From contig JACQCJ010000010.1 of assembly GCA_016201685.1 (NCBI GenBank), positions 1 through 7,893 of the forward strand: a DNA stretch of 7,893 bases. Reading direction: 5' to 3'. Of the stretch, positions 1-6,384 are shown piece by piece. Within the stretch, counting starts at the first letter, position 1; each line of letters begins with the position of its first letter. The translations under genes were made by a program, and so were the position numbers. Origin of the DNA: Candidatus Peregrinibacteria bacterium (lineage in GTDB: Bacteria > Patescibacteriota > Gracilibacteria > Peribacterales > Peribacteraceae). A model generated the notes under the pieces. It made no database searches. It was not told where the DNA came from and was given only the letters and a program-made list of their open reading frames with translations.

Positions 1-15
1 AAGGAGGTAAGCATG
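1..15 (+). promoter_or_regulatory. Consensus Shine-Dalgarno followed by ATG
   Basis: AAGGAGGT at 1-8 is a full match to the complement of the 16S rRNA tail and sits four bases before ATG at 13. The frame it opens is only six codons (MQSYGE) and ends at TGA 31-33, overlapping another ATG at 30. That second ATG opens only an antisense frame of the protease gene. A weak stem, GTAAG 7-11 with CTTAC 20-24, places the ATG in its loop. It may be a leader peptide, part of the element after the protease stop, or chance. The window edge prevents a decision. Confidence 0.25.
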
Positions 16-41
16 CAATCTTACGGAGAATGATCTTCGTG

Positions 42-1325
42 TCAAGGTTTTGTCACCCCCGTCCCCGTCTTCACCGTCACACGATGACTCGTGAGCCACC
101 CAACCGCTGCCTCCATTTGCCTGTCTTTCTTGGCATCGATGTCCTGGGTCGTCAGATCCACCACGATATCCGGCATCACGCCTTCCTTTCCCAGATTTTT
201 CCCTTTGGGTGTGAGCCAGCGGGCGACCGTCACGCGCAGGGCGCTGCCGCCGGGCAGGTCGATCACTTCCTGCACCGTGCCCTTCCCGTAGGTCTTCATG
301 CCAATGATCGTCGCGCGACCGAGGTCTTGGAGCGCTCCGGCCGTGATCTCGGATGAGCTCGCGGTTCCCTCGTTGACGAGCACGACCATGGGGAGATCGG
401 GGAAGAGGGGATGGCCCTGGGCGTCGTGCGCTTCCAGCGGCTCGCCGCGGTGCTCCACGGAGACGATCGTCCCCTTCCTTATGAACATCGAGGTGAGTTC
501 GATGGCTCCGTCCAGGAGACCTCCGCCATTATCGCGCAAGTCGAGGATGATGCCCTTCACGGGCGGCTCGGCGCTCTTGAATTGCTCCAGTGCGGAGCGC
601 ACCTCGTTCATGCTGCTCTGCCCGAATTCGTTTAACGTCAGCACCCCAAGCGCTCCGGTTTGTGTTTTGAGGATCGTCGCTTCCACGCTCGGAACCTGGA
701 TGGCGGCGCGGATGATCGTGAGCGTGAGAGGTTTGCTCTCGGTGCGCCGGTACACCGTGAGCTTCACGGGGGTGCCTTTGGGTCCGCGGATTTTGCCAAC
801 CACGTCCGTGAGCGAGAGCCCTTCGGTGGAGGTTCCGTCGACGGCGGCAATCACGTCCTCCGCGCGGAGCCACGCCTTCTCGGCGGGCGAGCCCTTGAGC
901 GACGAAACGACGATGATCAGGCGATCCTTCTCCTTTAATTCCGCTCCGATGCCCTCGAGCATGCCGCTGATGGTTTGACGGAAACGCTCCGTCTGCTTGG
1001 CGCTCATCAGGACGGTGTAGGGGTCGCCCACGGATCGCACGAGCCCCTCCGCGGCGCCGAAGACCATGACACTCGGTTTCAAATCCTGCGGCGCGATGTA
1101 GGAGTGGAGGAGCGTGCGCCACACCATCCACAGGAAGGAGATGTCGACTTGATTCTGAGGATCCTCGATGCCGGCGCCGCTGCCGGTTCCTCTCGTCACG
1201 ATCGTCGTTGTCGTCACGGTGGGATGCATCGATCGCTGCGCCTCGTAGGCCATGCCCATTTGCAAGCCCAGGAAGAGCGTGAGCACGGGGAGGAGCGCTG
1301 CGGTGACGGAGCGGGATTGAGACAT
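42..1325 (-). CDS. S41 family C-terminal processing peptidase (CtpA/Prc-like)
   Basis: This is a serine protease of the tail-specific/CtpA type, expected to act outside the cytoplasmic membrane on the C-termini of exported proteins. The 427-residue product has an N-terminal hydrophobic segment (about 9-27) serving as signal or anchor. A helical region follows with GDPYT near 100. A PDZ domain covers about 120-195 (GIGAEL, SPAEKAWLRAEDVI), and the S41 core runs from about 215 to 400. The catalytic pair is visible: Ser323 in NEGTASSSE and Lys348 in YGKGTVQ, exactly 25 residues apart as in Prc, with Gln352 after it. The LDLRDNGGG motif lies near 261-269. A TTG at 1328 would add one residue; I prefer ATG at 1325. 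Neither start has a clear ribosome site. It is divergent from the DUF1858/IscA gene, with the 5' ends very close or overlapping. Length is normal for the family, and the family call is secure. Confidence 0.95.
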   Translation of the reverse strand: MSQSRSVTAALLPVLTLFLGLQMGMAYEAQRSMHPTVTTTTIVTRGTGSGAGIEDPQNQVDISFLWMVWRTLLHSYIAPQDLKPSVMVFGAAEGLVRSVGDPYTVLMSAKQTERFRQTISGMLEGIGAELKEKDRLIIVVSSLKGSPAEKAWLRAEDVIAAVDGTSTEGLSLTDVVGKIRGPKGTPVKLTVYRRTESKPLTLTIIRAAIQVPSVEATILKTQTGALGVLTLNEFGQSSMNEVRSALEQFKSAEPPVKGIILDLRDNGGGLLDGAIELTSMFIRKGTIVSVEHRGEPLEAHDAQGHPLFPDLPMVVLVNEGTASSSEITAGALQDLGRATIIGMKTYGKGTVQEVIDLPGGSALRVTVARWLTPKGKNLGKEGVMPDIVVDLTTQDIDAKKDRQMEAAVGWLTSHRVTVKTGTGVTKP

Positions 1326-1366
1326 CAATTCTGGCGATTTGGATGGGAAAATGGCTTATGTTCGCC

Positions 1367-1372
1367 TACGAT
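1367..1372 (+). promoter_or_regulatory. Candidate -10 element (TACGAT) for the DUF1858/IscA-like gene
   Basis: TACGAT matches four of six bases of TATAAT and lies six bases before ATG 1379, the same geometry as the clearer TATACT elements elsewhere in this window. No convincing -35 is seen. It is the main reason to prefer 1379 over 1343 as the start. Confidence 0.3.
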
Positions 1373-1378
1373 GAGGGC

Positions 1379-2071
1379 ATGGTAAACGTCCGAACGACAC
1401 GGCACAACACGGCCCCGAAGAAAATACGCGCCGCCTTCGAGCATGCGTCAGCCTCACCGCATCCCGAATCGTTCTCCGCAGAGGCCTTCGAAGCGCGGAA
1501 GCGGAAGAAGCGTGTTCATCGGGAGAAGAAATCTCCAGGAATGGACGCCATCCATCGCGACATGCCCATTGCCGACATCGTCGCACTGTGTCCGGAGGCA
1601 GAGACGATTCTTGCCGAATACGGACTCCACTGCTTCGGGTGCGCGGCGAGCGCGCTCGAGACGCTCAAGGATGGATGCCTCGGCCACGGATTCACCGATG
1701 AAGACATTGACGAACTCATCGACGACATTCGTTCCTTGGTCGCGGCGATGCCGTCGAAACCTGCAAGACTAACCATCACTCTCGAAGCGTCGCGTGCCGT
1801 TCAGAGTATCGCAGAGAAAGAAGGTCATGATGGCGAAGGACTCTGCGTGATCGCCGACGGCCAAGGCGGCTTCTGCATGGAATTCCGCAAAGGGAAGGAA
1901 GCGGATGAGAAGACGTTCACGAATCGAGAGGAACCGGATGTCCGCATCTTCGCCTCGAGCATGACACTGAAAAGGATTGGAGGGGCGACGATTGATTTTC
2001 GAGAGGGTAGATTCAAGTTGGATCTCGAGCGTGAGTGTGCCTGCGCGGGAGAGAGCTGTTCTTGCCATTGA
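1379..2071 (+). CDS. DUF1858 redox-disulfide domain fused to IscA/HesB-like domain
   Basis: The product is about 230 residues. Residues 1-54 are basic and low complexity. Residues 55-120 match the DUF1858 / hybrid-cluster-associated disulfide family: D-I-V near the start, LCPEAE, then YGLHCFGC with a CxxC at Cys85/Cys88 and ALETL..GCLGHGF. Residues 129-217 look like an IscA/HesB fold (LTITLEAS, GLCVIADGQGGF, IFAS). The usual first metal-ligand Cys of IscA (GGCSGF) appears as Gln162 in GQGGF. The C-terminus is a short Cys cluster with cysteines at 220, 222, 227 and 229 and a terminal His. A role in Fe-S or redox chemistry is inferred from the domains; no substrate is evident. The start is uncertain: ATG 1343, 1379 or 1541 are in frame. 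The last sits just before the DUF1858 domain with AGGA abutting it. I chose 1379 for its -10-like element. Confidence 0.8.
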   Translation: MVNVRTTRHNTAPKKIRAAFEHASASPHPESFSAEAFEARKRKKRVHREKKSPGMDAIHRDMPIADIVALCPEAETILAEYGLHCFGCAASALETLKDGCLGHGFTDEDIDELIDDIRSLVAAMPSKPARLTITLEASRAVQSIAEKEGHDGEGLCVIADGQGGFCMEFRKGKEADEKTFTNREEPDVRIFASSMTLKRIGGATIDFREGRFKLDLERECACAGESCSCH

Positions 2072-2074
2072 GTG

Positions 2075-2179
2075 AGCGGTTCAGTGTTACATCGGCTCAG
2101 CGGTTCAGTAGTGGAATTATGCATTGGATCATTTGCACTGAACCGTTGAACCGCTGAATCACTGAGACACTGAACCGCT
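2075..2179. repeat. Nested inverted repeat of CGGTTCAG words after the DUF1858/IscA stop
   Basis: Starting three bases after the stop codon, the word CGGTTCAG occurs at 2077-2084 and 2101-2108. Its complement CTGAACCG occurs at 2138-2145 and 2170-2177, with a variant TTGAACCG between. The outer arms 2075-2087 and 2167-2179 pair perfectly over 13 bases. Inner arms 2097-2106 and 2148-2157 pair over 10. ATGCAT (2119-2124) lies in the loop. No T-run follows, so it is not a classical intrinsic terminator. It fills the gap to the RNase H promoter. Confidence 0.85.
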
Positions 2180-2213
2180 TCGCGGGCGGTGGTTCTTCTC
2201 GAGCGCTTCAGGA

Positions 2214-2219
2214 TATACT
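2214..2219 (+). promoter_or_regulatory. Candidate -10 element (TATACT) for the RNase H gene
   Basis: TATACT ends eight bases before ATG 2228, so transcription would be expected to begin at or next to the start codon. No Shine-Dalgarno is present between them, and no good -35 is visible. Confidence 0.5.
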
Positions 2220-2227
2220 GCCCAACA

Positions 2228-2833
2228 ATGATCCGTCTCCACGCATCCTTGGAACGTCGACTGGCCGTTCTCTTCCCCCGCGCCCGCGAGAGGGAGCAGT
2301 TCGTCACAGGGATCATCGAGGATACTCTCATGAATCAACCGGAACGTACCGAGCCGCTCCCCGAAGCGATCGGCGGCACATTGCACCTCTTCACCGACGG
2401 CGGCTCGCGCGGGAACCCCGGCGAAGCCGCCATCGCCTGCATTCTGGAGGATCCCGCGCGCGGGATCACGCTCCGGGAGCACGCGGAGCGTATCGGGGTG
2501 GAGACGAACAACGTGGCCGAGTACCGGGCATTGATCGAGGGGCTGAAACTTGCCGAGGACTGCCACCCCAACCGTCTCGTCTGCCACCTGGATTCCGAGC
2601 TCATCGTCAAACAGCTCAACGGCGAGTACCGCGTGAAGATGGCGACGCTCGAGCCGCTCCATCGCGACGTGCAGGAACTCTCGATGTTCTTCCCGGACGT
2701 CGTCTTTCGTCACATCCCACGTGAGGACAACTACCGCGCCGACGCGCTCGTCAACAAAGCGCTCGATGCGAATCCCTCGCGGCCGCATGTGCCTCGAGCT
2801 TCTGATGGAGGACAGATGCGGTTTGGGATTTGA
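2228..2833 (+). CDS. Ribonuclease HI family protein with N-terminal extension
   Basis: RNase HI cleaves the RNA strand of RNA:DNA hybrids in the cytoplasm. The 201-residue product has the complete acidic active site: Asp57 in FTDGGSRGNPG, Glu98 in NNVAEYRAL, Asp122 in HLDSELIVKQL and Asp172 in NYRADALVNKA. The HIPRED stretch near 162-167 is also typical. The catalytic domain occupies about 50-182, a normal size. About 49 residues precede it. Residues 2-34 (IRLHASLERRL, then QFVTGIIEDTL) faintly resemble a ribbon-helix-helix or other small nucleic-acid binding module. A short tail follows the domain. The ATG start is favoured over an upstream GTG (2189) because TATACT lies eight bases upstream and the GTG would fall in repeat-flanking sequence. 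The VanW gene follows in the same frame and direction. The family call is firm; the role of the extension is unknown. Confidence 0.93.
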   Translation: MIRLHASLERRLAVLFPRAREREQFVTGIIEDTLMNQPERTEPLPEAIGGTLHLFTDGGSRGNPGEAAIACILEDPARGITLREHAERIGVETNNVAEYRALIEGLKLAEDCHPNRLVCHLDSELIVKQLNGEYRVKMATLEPLHRDVQELSMFFPDVVFRHIPREDNYRADALVNKALDANPSRPHVPRASDGGQMRFGI

Positions 2834-2838
2834 AAAAT

Positions 2839-2895
2839 TGACAATGAGCAATGGACAACTGACAATTCGGCTATTCCTTCTCGTCCATTGCTCAT
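2839..2895. repeat. Inverted repeat (ATGAGCAATGGAC) between RNase H and VanW
   Basis: Arms 2844-2856 and 2883-2895 pair perfectly over 13 bases with a 26-base loop. TGACAAT also recurs directly at 2839-2845 and 2860-2866. The element begins a few bases after the RNase H stop. Its right arm contains TTG 2888, the only in-frame start for VanW as sequenced, which argues against that TTG being the natural start. No T-run follows. Confidence 0.8.
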
Positions 2896-4222
2896 CGTTC
2901 ATTCTGATCTTCGGGATGCCAAAAAAAGAGGACCATTCCGATGGATCTTTTTTCTATTCTTGGCTTTCCTCGGGCTCTTCGGACTCTTCGGAGTCCTTCC
3001 CGTATCAGCCTTCGCCACTCAGCCGCTCACCTACCGCTACGAGCACTACCTCTTCACCATCAATCCCAACACGTCTCCGGAGTGGAAATCCTCTCATGAA
3101 GTGTGGACGTACCATGGTCAACCGATTGAGCCTCCTTCATCATTGCTTGTCGATGGTGATGTCTTGCCGAATCTTCCGGAAGGCATGGAACGGCACAGCG
3201 AGAAATCCTGGAATCTCGACGCGATCCGCGCCACGATCGCGGACGTAATCGGGCGCCCGCTCAGTCGCAGCGCCGGAGCGGTGACGATCGCGCGCGACGG
3301 GTCGGGAGCCGTCACCTTCGACGGGGTCGGTCTCACGGGCAGAACGGTCGATATCGCTGCGGCCGCGCGTCTCACGGTGGAAGCACTCGACCGGGGCGTC
3401 TTCGAGATTTGGCTGCCGGTGCTCGAAACACAGCCGCAGATCACGGTCAGCGATCCTTCACTCGCGGCGGCGGGCATCAAGGAAGTCGTGACGATCGGGG
3501 AATCGGACTTCAGCAATTCGCCCGCGAATCGCCTCCACAACATCGCCGTAGGCCTCAGCAAATTCAACGGTCACCTCGTCGCGCGCGGGGAAATTTTCTC
3601 CTTCGATCAGGTGCTCCGGAGAGTTGACGAGACGACAGGCTACCTCAAAGAACTCGTCATCAAGGGCGATCGGACGGTGCCCGACTACGGCGGAGGACTG
3701 TGCCAAGTGAGCACTACGGCGTACCGCGGCATCTGGGAATACGGGCTCCCCATCCTCCAGCGCAAGAACCACAGCTACACGGTGCGCCACTACTTCCCCG
3801 AGGGAACGGATGCGACGGTGTATCCGCCGAACGTCGATATGCGCTTCAAGAATGACACGCCCGGCGCTCTCCTCCTCCAGACCTACGAGCAGGGAACAAA
3901 CGCGTACTTCATCTACTACGGCACGCGTGACGATCGCCAGACCGAGATCATCGGGCCGTACACGTGGGATCCCCAGCCGCCCCCGCCCGACAAGACCCAG
4001 CCGACGATCGAGATCCCCATAGGGACCACGAAGAAAGTGGGTGACCGCGTGCCGGGACTCAAGGCGCTGTGGTACCGCTTCGTCCACAGAGCCGGTGCTC
4101 CCGAGCAGCAGGAATCCGTCTACTCCTTCTACGAGGCGCGACCGCTCTTCACGCTGGTGGGCGTGGAACACATGCCGGGGAGTGGAGATGTGTTGGCGGC
4201 TCCGGGGGCGACGTTGCCGTAG
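2888..4222 (+). CDS. VanW family protein, probable start-site frameshift in A7 run
   Basis: VanW-domain proteins are cell-envelope proteins; the domain is named from vancomycin resistance clusters but is widespread, and its biochemical role is unsettled. After a basic stretch (KKRGPFRW), a hydrophobic signal/anchor spans about 18-42. A YoaR-type peptidoglycan-binding-like domain covers about 105-200. The VanW core covers about 205-345 (NRLHNIAVGLSKFNG, GEIFSFDQVL, YGGGLCQVSTT at 267-277, NHSYTVRHYFPEGTDATVYPP). A Pro-rich linker (363-368) and a G5-like end complete it. As sequenced, the only in-frame start that keeps the signal sequence is TTG 2888, inside an inverted repeat. ATG 2916 is one base out of frame. 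With eight instead of seven A at 2921-2927 it would read MPKKRGPFRW and continue into the signal sequence, giving 435 residues. It follows RNase H, and recO converges on it. The family is certain; the 5' end is not. Confidence 0.92.
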   Translation: MLIVHSDLRDAKKRGPFRWIFFLFLAFLGLFGLFGVLPVSAFATQPLTYRYEHYLFTINPNTSPEWKSSHEVWTYHGQPIEPPSSLLVDGDVLPNLPEGMERHSEKSWNLDAIRATIADVIGRPLSRSAGAVTIARDGSGAVTFDGVGLTGRTVDIAAAARLTVEALDRGVFEIWLPVLETQPQITVSDPSLAAAGIKEVVTIGESDFSNSPANRLHNIAVGLSKFNGHLVARGEIFSFDQVLRRVDETTGYLKELVIKGDRTVPDYGGGLCQVSTTAYRGIWEYGLPILQRKNHSYTVRHYFPEGTDATVYPPNVDMRFKNDTPGALLLQTYEQGTNAYFIYYGTRDDRQTEIIGPYTWDPQPPPPDKTQPTIEIPIGTTKKVGDRVPGLKALWYRFVHRAGAPEQQESVYSFYEARPLFTLVGVEHMPGSGDVLAAPGATLP

Positions 4223-4258
4223 GGAGAGTGTCACGAAGATGGATGTTGTTTTGTAGGC

Positions 4259-4497
4259 GACCTCACCCCCAACCCCTCTCCTTTTCTTGGATTGTCCTTT
4301 CTTCGGGAATGAAAGATATTCTTGAAAGGTTCAGAGGAAGGAGGGGGGGTGTTTGTGTGTATGTTTATGTTTTTGCTGCCGCCGAACAAAACAACCTACA
4401 AAACATTCCCCTCTCCAGCTGTTCGTACCGTAAAGAGTCTTGCAAAACTTCGAGATGACCAACAATCAAAGGCTGGAGAGGGGCGAGGGGTGAGGTC
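4259..4497. repeat. MITE-like 239-bp element with 23-bp imperfect terminal inverted repeats
   Basis: This fills most of the 305-base gap between convergent VanW and recO. Arms 4259-4281 and 4475-4497 match at 20 of 23 bases, with the three mismatches clustered at the centre of the arm between GACCTCACCCC and CCCCTCTCC. A further internal arm, CCCCTCTCCAGC at 4408-4419, pairs perfectly with 4472-4483, so the word CCCCTCTCC is present three times. The interior holds a G7 run (4343-4349) followed by a GT-rich tract. No coding sequence is convincing and no target-site duplication is evident. It may terminate both convergent genes or be a small non-autonomous element. The flanks 4223-4258 and 4498-4527 hold nothing recognisable except an A-rich stretch beside recO. 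Confidence 0.8.
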
Positions 4498-4527
4498 ACA
4501 CAAAAAATAAACAAAACAAAAATCCCT

Positions 4528-5151
4528 TCATGACAGCACCACTTTTCCCGCCTGCAGCGGGCTCTTCAATTGATCTTCCAGGAGGACCGCACAGAGCTTC
4601 TCGAGACGTCTGGGATCATCGATTGATGCTAGAGATGCTCCGTGCACCGCCGCGACGATGAATGCCGTTTCGAGAGGGGTGGGATGGAGGAAATTCTTCA
4701 GACCTTCCCGACCCGGAAGAAGTCCAAGAAGAGAGAGAAGCTGCAACGTGAACGTCAGAACTCGATGCGGTGATGTTCCGCACGTATCGAGGAACGCGAC
4801 TGTCGCATCGAAGATCTCGGGCAGCGGTTCCTCTTCGTGCAGGAGCGAGAGCAAGAGTTCCGTGCCCTGCTCGGCATCCGCGAAGGCTCGCAATGCAGCA
4901 AATCGTTCGAGAGTTTCTTTGGAAGGCGTCACCCCCGTGACGATGCAGCCGGCACTGCTCTCTTTGAGCTGGATCGTCACCTGCTGGAACGGCAGCAGCA
5001 TCGCTCCGAGTCTGCTCTGGAGTCTCCTCGCTCCGCTCGCTCGGGCCGCCACCCTCCCGCGCTCGCGCGTGAAGAGAATGCAGTACCGGTCCGCCTCGCC
5101 CACGTCGTACGTCTTGAGCACGATCGCCTCGCAGGAAAAGGAATGGGGCAT
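4528..5151 (-). CDS. recO: DNA repair protein RecO
   Basis: RecO helps load RecA onto SSB-coated single-stranded DNA, with RecR in the RecFOR pathway, and anneals complementary strands. The 207-residue product opens with the typical OB-fold start: EAIVLKTYDVGEADRYCILFT, then RGRVAARASGARR, then LGAMLLPFQQVTIQL, over residues 8 to about 62. The helical C-terminal half contains LTFTLQLLSLLGLLPG near 130-146, the usual RecO signature of an L-rich helix followed by a GxxP-type turn. The Cys-pair zinc motif of many RecO proteins is absent, and the protein is somewhat shorter than the common 230-250. ATG 5149-5151 has no Shine-Dalgarno (CCCCCC precedes it). It lies downstream of ftsX on the same strand, separated by 131 bases with an inverted repeat, so it is probably transcribed separately. 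Confidence 0.88.
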   Translation of the reverse strand: MPHSFSCEAIVLKTYDVGEADRYCILFTRERGRVAARASGARRLQSRLGAMLLPFQQVTIQLKESSAGCIVTGVTPSKETLERFAALRAFADAEQGTELLLSLLHEEEPLPEIFDATVAFLDTCGTSPHRVLTFTLQLLSLLGLLPGREGLKNFLHPTPLETAFIVAAVHGASLASIDDPRRLEKLCAVLLEDQLKSPLQAGKVVLS

Positions 5152-5157
5152 GGGGGG

Positions 5158-5163
5158 AGCGTA
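5158..5163 (-). promoter_or_regulatory. Candidate -10 element (TACGCT) for recO
   Basis: Read on the - strand, TACGCT ends six bases before the recO ATG. It matches TATACT at four of six positions. The match is weak alone; the spacing agrees with the other starts in this window. Confidence 0.3.
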
Positions 5164-5205
5164 CCCGGCGGCTTGGACGCTGGCAAAAAGAGGCCGGCAG
5201 GACGT

Positions 5206-5275
5206 AAAAGATGAAAAAGCTGAAGAGGAGAACTCCTCTAAAGCCTTTCTGTCTTTTCTAGCCTTTTCATCCTTT
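5206..5275. repeat. Inverted repeat between ftsX and recO
   Basis: Outer arms 5206-5221 and 5260-5275 pair at 14 of 16 bases (GATGAAAAAGCT against AGCCTTTTCATC). Inside is a tight palindrome, AGAGGAG-AA-CTCCTCT at 5224-5239. On the - strand it starts within ten bases of the ftsX stop, and similar words (AAAAGGCT, AGAAAGGCT) recur in one arm. On that strand the distal arm contains TTTTT and TTTT runs within or just after it, so it could act as a terminator for ftsX. Confidence 0.7.
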
Positions 5276-5282
5276 CATTCCA

Positions 5283-6242
5283 TCATTGATGCATCACAAT
5301 CCTCGGCAGCAAATGCCGGTGCAGCGCGATGCGGACGCCGATGAATGCGAGAAGGGGCAAGAGGAGAATTTCGAGCGAGATTCCGAAGGGGGCGAGCTGG
5401 GAGAGAAGCGAGAGAATCGTGTCCCGCAGAGGGGAGAATGGACCGCCCGGTGCCAGTGCCGGGATAATCAGAGGAAGAATGAGCACGAAGGCGATGAGGA
5501 GCGCTGTTCCCAAGAGAAGTCCGAGCACGAGAAGGAGCGTCGATTCGGTCACAAATGGCAGCATCAGCGCAAGATCCTGCGCGCCCGAGAGCCGCTCGAG
5601 CGTGATCTCCTCTCTCCTGTGTAACGATCGTTCGCGCACGAGCGCCACGAGCACGAAGAGCACAATGACGACCGTCACCCCAAGGAAGATCCCCACGAGC
5701 GCTTCCACCGAGCGCGTCACGCCGATGAGCGAGAGAATCTGGGATTCCTGGTCGGTCATCGTCGTGAGGAACGCGGGGTCAACGACGCCGCTCCACTGCG
5801 CCTGGCGAATGAAGGCGGAGAAGGTCTGATAGTCTGCAAGCGACCGCAGCGTCACCGCGATCGTATCGGGGAAGGGATTTTGGAGTTTCATCTGCTCCAG
5901 GAACGCGACGAGATCGGGATCGCGCTTGCGTTCGTTCTCGTAGGCCTGTTCGCCCGTCACGTAGAGCGCGCTCTCGACGGAGGGCAGCCCATGGATGGCG
6001 CTGAAGAACGCATGGATTTGCTGATCATTGGCACCTGGACGCAAGCCCAGGTGCAGTTCCGTGCGGGAACGCAGCAGCTGCTCCACACCTTGTCCGCTGA
6101 TGGCGAGGAGGAGGAAGAGCTGCGCGAGGAAGAGAATCCCCGCGAGCACGGCGAGCATCGTTCCCCACGCAGGATCTCTGCGAAGCGAGAGAACCCCGCG
6201 GCGGATTCCACGCGTCCAGAGGAGGGAAGTGGAGGACGGCAT
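5283..6242 (-). CDS. ftsX: Permease-like cell division protein FtsX
   Basis: FtsX is the membrane half of the FtsEX ABC-type complex, which transmits ATP hydrolysis by FtsE to activate peptidoglycan hydrolases at the septum. The 319-residue product has the family topology: TM1 about 28-50, an extracellular domain 51-170, TM2 about 178-202, TM3 about 226-262 and TM4 about 285-306. Family motifs include NPFPDTIAVTL (122-132) in the extracellular domain and EEITLERLSGAQ (211-222) in the cytoplasmic loop after TM2, which contacts the ATPase. ftsE is usually directly upstream, but here the upstream gene is a TPR protein, so ftsE must lie elsewhere. Length is normal. TATACT ends seven bases before the ATG with no Shine-Dalgarno between, suggesting a leaderless transcript. 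Confidence 0.92.
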   Translation of the reverse strand: MPSSTSLLWTRGIRRGVLSLRRDPAWGTMLAVLAGILFLAQLFLLLAISGQGVEQLLRSRTELHLGLRPGANDQQIHAFFSAIHGLPSVESALYVTGEQAYENERKRDPDLVAFLEQMKLQNPFPDTIAVTLRSLADYQTFSAFIRQAQWSGVVDPAFLTTMTDQESQILSLIGVTRSVEALVGIFLGVTVVIVLFVLVALVRERSLHRREEITLERLSGAQDLALMLPFVTESTLLLVLGLLLGTALLIAFVLILPLIIPALAPGGPFSPLRDTILSLLSQLAPFGISLEILLLPLLAFIGVRIALHRHLLPRIVMHQ

Positions 6243-6249
6243 GGAGGCG

Positions 6250-6255
6250 AGTATA
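6250..6255 (-). promoter_or_regulatory. Candidate -10 element (TATACT) for ftsX
   Basis: Read on the - strand, TATACT is followed by CGCCTCC and then the ftsX ATG, a gap of seven bases with no Shine-Dalgarno. A -35 is not clear. Confidence 0.5.
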
Positions 6256-6291
6256 CATCAGACCGAACGCGTGCCTACCACTGAGCCATCG

Positions 6292-6384
6292 ACCGGTTAC
6301 TCGTTTCTGGTTACTGGTTTTTAGTTCAAGACATGCATGATAGTGCAGCAACCAACAACCATTAACTAAAAACTAGTAACCGGT
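6292..6384. repeat. Inverted repeat of GGTTACT words after the TPR gene
   Basis: Arms 6309-6326 and 6364-6381 pair at 17 of 18 bases (GGTTACTGGTTTTTAGTT against its complement). GGTTACT is also tandem at 6295-6301 and 6309-6315, and ACCGGTTAC at 6292-6300 can alternatively pair with 6376-6384. ATGCAT (6333-6338) is in the loop. On the - strand the element begins at the base after the TPR stop codon. No T-run follows the distal arm. Confidence 0.85.

Noticed and set aside
1..15. Possible 16S rRNA 3' end on the - strand (ACCTCCTT)
   Set aside because: The bases before it on that strand (GCATGCTT) do not match the conserved GGATC of the 16S tail, so this is not an rRNA end.
298..978. 226-codon + strand open frame inside the S41 gene
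   Set aside because: It is antisense to a gene with clear catalytic motifs. Its translation is low-complexity Ser/Arg/Pro-rich, as expected for an antisense shadow in GC-rich DNA.
2075..2179. CRISPR-like repeated words
   Set aside because: Repeated units are short, irregularly spaced and present in both orientations, which makes hairpins rather than a repeat-spacer array.
2159..2902. 247-codon - strand open frame across the RNase H gene
   Set aside because: It is antisense to an RNase HI with all four acidic catalytic residues and begins inside repeat sequence.
3458..4234. 258-codon - strand open frame opposite VanW
   Set aside because: VanW domain motifs on the + strand explain this region; the antisense product has no recognisable domain.
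4322..4510. 62-codon + strand frame in the VanW-recO gap, with an AAGGAGG-like site near 4338
   Set aside because: It runs through the G7/GT tract and the repeat arm, and its composition (KAGEGRGVRSHKK end) simply translates the repeat. No support as a gene.
4658..5344. 228-codon + strand open frame across recO
   Set aside because: Antisense to recO, crosses the inverted repeat between genes and is Ser/Arg-rich without motifs.
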